Part shown: positions 15,559 through 17,117 of the stretch, piece by piece
How positions within the stretch are numbered: the stretch's first letter is position 1
Layout: each line of letters opens with the position of its first letter
Source of the DNA: Lachnospiraceae bacterium
GTDB lineage: Bacteria; Bacillota; Clostridia; Lachnospirales; Lachnospiraceae
Assembly: GCA_900771995.1 (NCBI GenBank)
Contig: CAAGQC010000037.1
Span: 1-17,117 of the forward strand
Direction: 5' to 3'
Length of the DNA stretch: 17,117 nucleotides
Notes under the pieces: model-generated
Database searches by the model: none
Seen by the model: the letters and a program-made list of their open reading frames with translations, nothing else
What the model was told of the DNA's origin: nothing
Position numbers and translations under genes: made by a program

Positions 15559-16112
15559 ATAGAAAAGGAGAGCAAACCTCGTCATCCGTCTTTTAAAGAC
15601 CATGACATCTGGTACCGTTATTTCGACGTGGATTATCTGGAGCATAAAGCGGAACTGGATGCGCTGGCAGAGAAGGTTGTTTACACCGGACCGATTGATG
15701 CTTACTTCCAGTATTCCCTTGGTTATCTGGAGTACCGTAGTGTGAGATTTGAAAACGAGATTCTGGACAAGCCAAATTTCCAGGGCAACGCAGCTGTGAA
15801 TTATACTGACCGTGAAACGCCGTGGACGCGCATCATCGAACACAAGTGGTTCGAGTTCGGTAAGGATGAGAACGGGAAAGATATAGATAAGACTATCATA
15901 AGCAGAGAATACAGTTCTGAGTGGAAGCCAGGAGATGAGACGTACTATCCGGTCAATGACAAAAAAATGGGGCGCTCTACGCAGAATATAAAAAGTTGGC
16001 GGATAGAGAAGATAAGGTAATCTTCGGTGGTCGGCTTGGCGAGTACAAGTACTACGACATGGATGCTGCAGTGGCTTCGGCGCTTGAGATGAGCAAAGAA
16101 GAATTGAAGTAA
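15559..16112 (+). pseudogene. glf: UDP-galactopyranose mutase remnant: 5'-truncated and frameshifted
   Basis: UDP-galactopyranose mutase turns UDP-galactopyranose into UDP-galactofuranose for glycan synthesis. Only the C-terminal half is here: VVYTGPIDAYFQYSLGYLEYRSVRF, GNAAVNYTDRETPWTRIIEHKWFEFG, TIISREYSSEWKPGDETYYPVND, all typical of Glf. The N-terminal FAD-binding half of roughly 200 residues is absent; the frame is open only back to 15559 and lacks a good start, the first usable codon being GTG at 15628. At A7 (15961-15967) the frame breaks. Adding one A restores KKNGALYAEYKKLADRE and then VIFGGRLGEYKYYDMDAAV up to TAA at 16110-16112. It cannot be active as it stands. Loss suggests that the locus once made, or still imports from elsewhere, a galactofuranose-containing polymer. 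Confidence 0.88.
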
Positions 16113-16173
16113 GAGAAAAGTAAGAGAAAATGAGAGAACTGGGCTGAAGTCTGGTTATGAAGGGGAAAATACA

Positions 16174-17010
16174 ATGGGCCAAATAGAGCCAAATAAACAG
16201 AATAAGCCAATAAACATAAAAATCATAATTGCGGCTCACAAGAAATACCGTATGCCACAGGATGACATATACTTGCCGATTCATGTAGGCGCAGAGGGCA
16301 AAGCACCTATTGGATATCAGGGCGATAACACAGGCGATAATATTTCCACCCTCAATCCATACTTCTGTGAGCTTACCGGAATGTATTGGATGTGGAAGAA
16401 CCTCAAGGCGGATTACCTAGGACTTGCACATTACAGACGGCACTTCTGCTTTAGAAAGAAGTATGGAGAAAATACTGAAGATAGCAAGTGGAAGTCGGTA
16501 TTGACCTCAAAAGAAGCCCAGCTTCTCTGCAAGCAGTACGATGTTATTGCACCAGAAAAACGCCACTATGTGATTGAGACCTTAGAGTCTCATTATGAAC
16601 ACACACATTACAAGGAGCATCTTGAAAAGACCAGACAGATCATAAGGGAACGGTATCCACAGTATCTGGAGAGCTATGATCGGGTTCTCAAACAGAAGAG
16701 CGGGTACATGTTTAATATGTTCATCATGAGAGCGGATCTTGTCGATGAGTATTGCACATTCCTTTTTGACATACTTTTTGAGTTGGATAAGCAGGTGGAT
16801 ACGAGTGAGTATTCGGCATTCCAAGCACGGTATCTGGGGCGAGTCGGAGAGATTCTCTTTAATGTGTGGTTGGATAAGCAGAGCCGGGAAAAGACTCTAA
16901 ATGTAAAAGAAATAAGCTATATCCATATGGAGAAGATCAACTGGTGGAACAAGGGCACAGCTTTTCTGAAGGCTAAGTTCCTTGGGAAGCGGTATGAGCA
17001 TGGATTTTGA
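16174..17010 (+). CDS. DUF4422-domain glycosyltransferase
   Basis: 278 residues, soluble. It matches the DUF4422 family, which is found in capsule and exopolysaccharide clusters and regarded as glycosyltransferase-like: IKIIIAAHKKYRMP at the start, DIYLPIHVGAEGK, GDNISTLNPYFCELTGMYW, the signature YLGLAHYRRHF, and SGYMFNMFIMRADLVDEYC near residue 185. Sugar specificity is unknown. AAGGGG lies about 9 bases before the ATG. Base use is more A-rich than in the cps genes upstream, in keeping with the variable part of a polysaccharide locus. It follows the mutase remnant by about 60 bases and probably adds a side or backbone sugar. Confidence 0.88.
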   Translation: MGQIEPNKQNKPINIKIIIAAHKKYRMPQDDIYLPIHVGAEGKAPIGYQGDNTGDNISTLNPYFCELTGMYWMWKNLKADYLGLAHYRRHFCFRKKYGENTEDSKWKSVLTSKEAQLLCKQYDVIAPEKRHYVIETLESHYEHTHYKEHLEKTRQIIRERYPQYLESYDRVLKQKSGYMFNMFIMRADLVDEYCTFLFDILFELDKQVDTSEYSAFQARYLGRVGEILFNVWLDKQSREKTLNVKEISYIHMEKINWWNKGTAFLKAKFLGKRYEHGF

Positions 17011-17066
17011 GATTGAAGGTTAGTTAGACAAATAGCGTCGAAATTCGAAGGAAAGGGACTTGACAC

Positions 17067-17117
17067 ATGGAAGAGATGACGACACAATCGCTAAGCAAGC
17101 AAGCAAGCAAGCAAGCA
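17067..17117 (+). CDS. Start of a gene with AAGC repeats in its first codons (cut by window end)
   Basis: Seventeen codons are visible before the window ends: MEEMTTQSLSKQASKQA. The ATG follows AAGGAAAGGG (17049-17057 region) by about 9 bases, a believable ribosome site, and the gene lies 56 bases after the glycosyltransferase in the same direction. The AAGC repeat begins at codon 9 and encodes repeating KQAS. The function cannot be known; the setting suggests another polysaccharide gene, and the repeat suggests on/off switching by slippage. It could also be a non-coding repeat with a chance ATG. Confidence 0.5.
   Translation, partial: MEEMTTQSLSKQASKQA
17093..17117 (+). repeat. (AAGC)n tetranucleotide tandem repeat reaching the window end
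   Basis: Six full AAGC units and one further base are seen, uninterrupted, up to the last base. The true length is unknown. A four-base unit inside a reading frame changes frame with each unit gained or lost, which is the hallmark of contingency loci such as the lic genes of Haemophilus. No stop occurs in any frame of the repeat itself. Confidence 0.95.

Noticed and set aside
15487..16284. 265-codon minus-strand frame
   Set aside because: It overlaps the glf remnant and the DUF4422 start, and contains no family feature; the plus-strand reading is recognisable Glf.

Overview
The window looks like chromosomal DNA from a low- to mid-GC Firmicute of class Clostridia, most probably a gut Lachnospiraceae. 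The reasons are strong AGGAGG-type ribosome sites, TTGACA/TATAAT promoters, a Firmicute-type CpsB/CpsC/CpsD exopolysaccharide module, a class B sortase, a ThiT thiamine transporter under a TPP riboswitch, and a DUF1653 protein. The genus cannot be fixed by eye. The window ends inside a gene, within a tetranucleotide repeat, so the right edge may be a contig end.

Left part (1-8.3 kb), housekeeping. On the minus strand are thiT, with a promoter, TPP riboswitch and terminator/Shine-Dalgarno hairpin, and a Cof-type HAD phosphatase. On the plus strand is an 892-residue protein joining an EF-G/Tet(M)-like ribosomal GTPase to a C-terminal Rae1/YacP-type NYN endoribonuclease domain. A small membrane-anchored protein follows. 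A likely operon comes next: a DUF1653 protein with an internal 51-bp duplication, mutY, and a family 2 glycosyltransferase. A good intrinsic terminator for this operon lies inside the convergent regulator gene.

Middle part (8.2-15.4 kb), exopolysaccharide or capsule locus. A divergent XRE regulator faces a strong promoter that carries three 11-bp palindromic sites spaced exactly 24 bp apart. The genes behind the promoter are a class B sortase, an LCP (LytR-CpsA-Psr) glycopolymer transferase, a secreted protein ending in APKTGEF, a CpsB-type tyrosine phosphatase, a CpsC/Wzz-like chain-length protein, a CpsD-type tyrosine kinase with a (YYGK)n tail, and a polyisoprenyl-phosphate sugar-1-phosphate transferase. 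Together they suggest priming, length control and wall attachment of a surface polysaccharide, probably with a sorted or secreted protein partner.

Right part (15.4 kb to end), variable polysaccharide genes. It holds an 11-bp inverted repeat, a 5'-truncated and frameshifted UDP-galactopyranose mutase remnant, a DUF4422 glycosyltransferase, and the start of a gene with (AAGC)n in its first codons. The simple repeats here (G9 before the priming transferase, A7 in the mutase remnant, AAGC at the end) suggest that surface polysaccharide expression may vary by slippage.

The observations most worth following are the GTPase-nuclease fusion, the AAGC contingency-type repeat, the triple-operator divergent promoter, and the anchorless sorting-motif protein beside the sortase.
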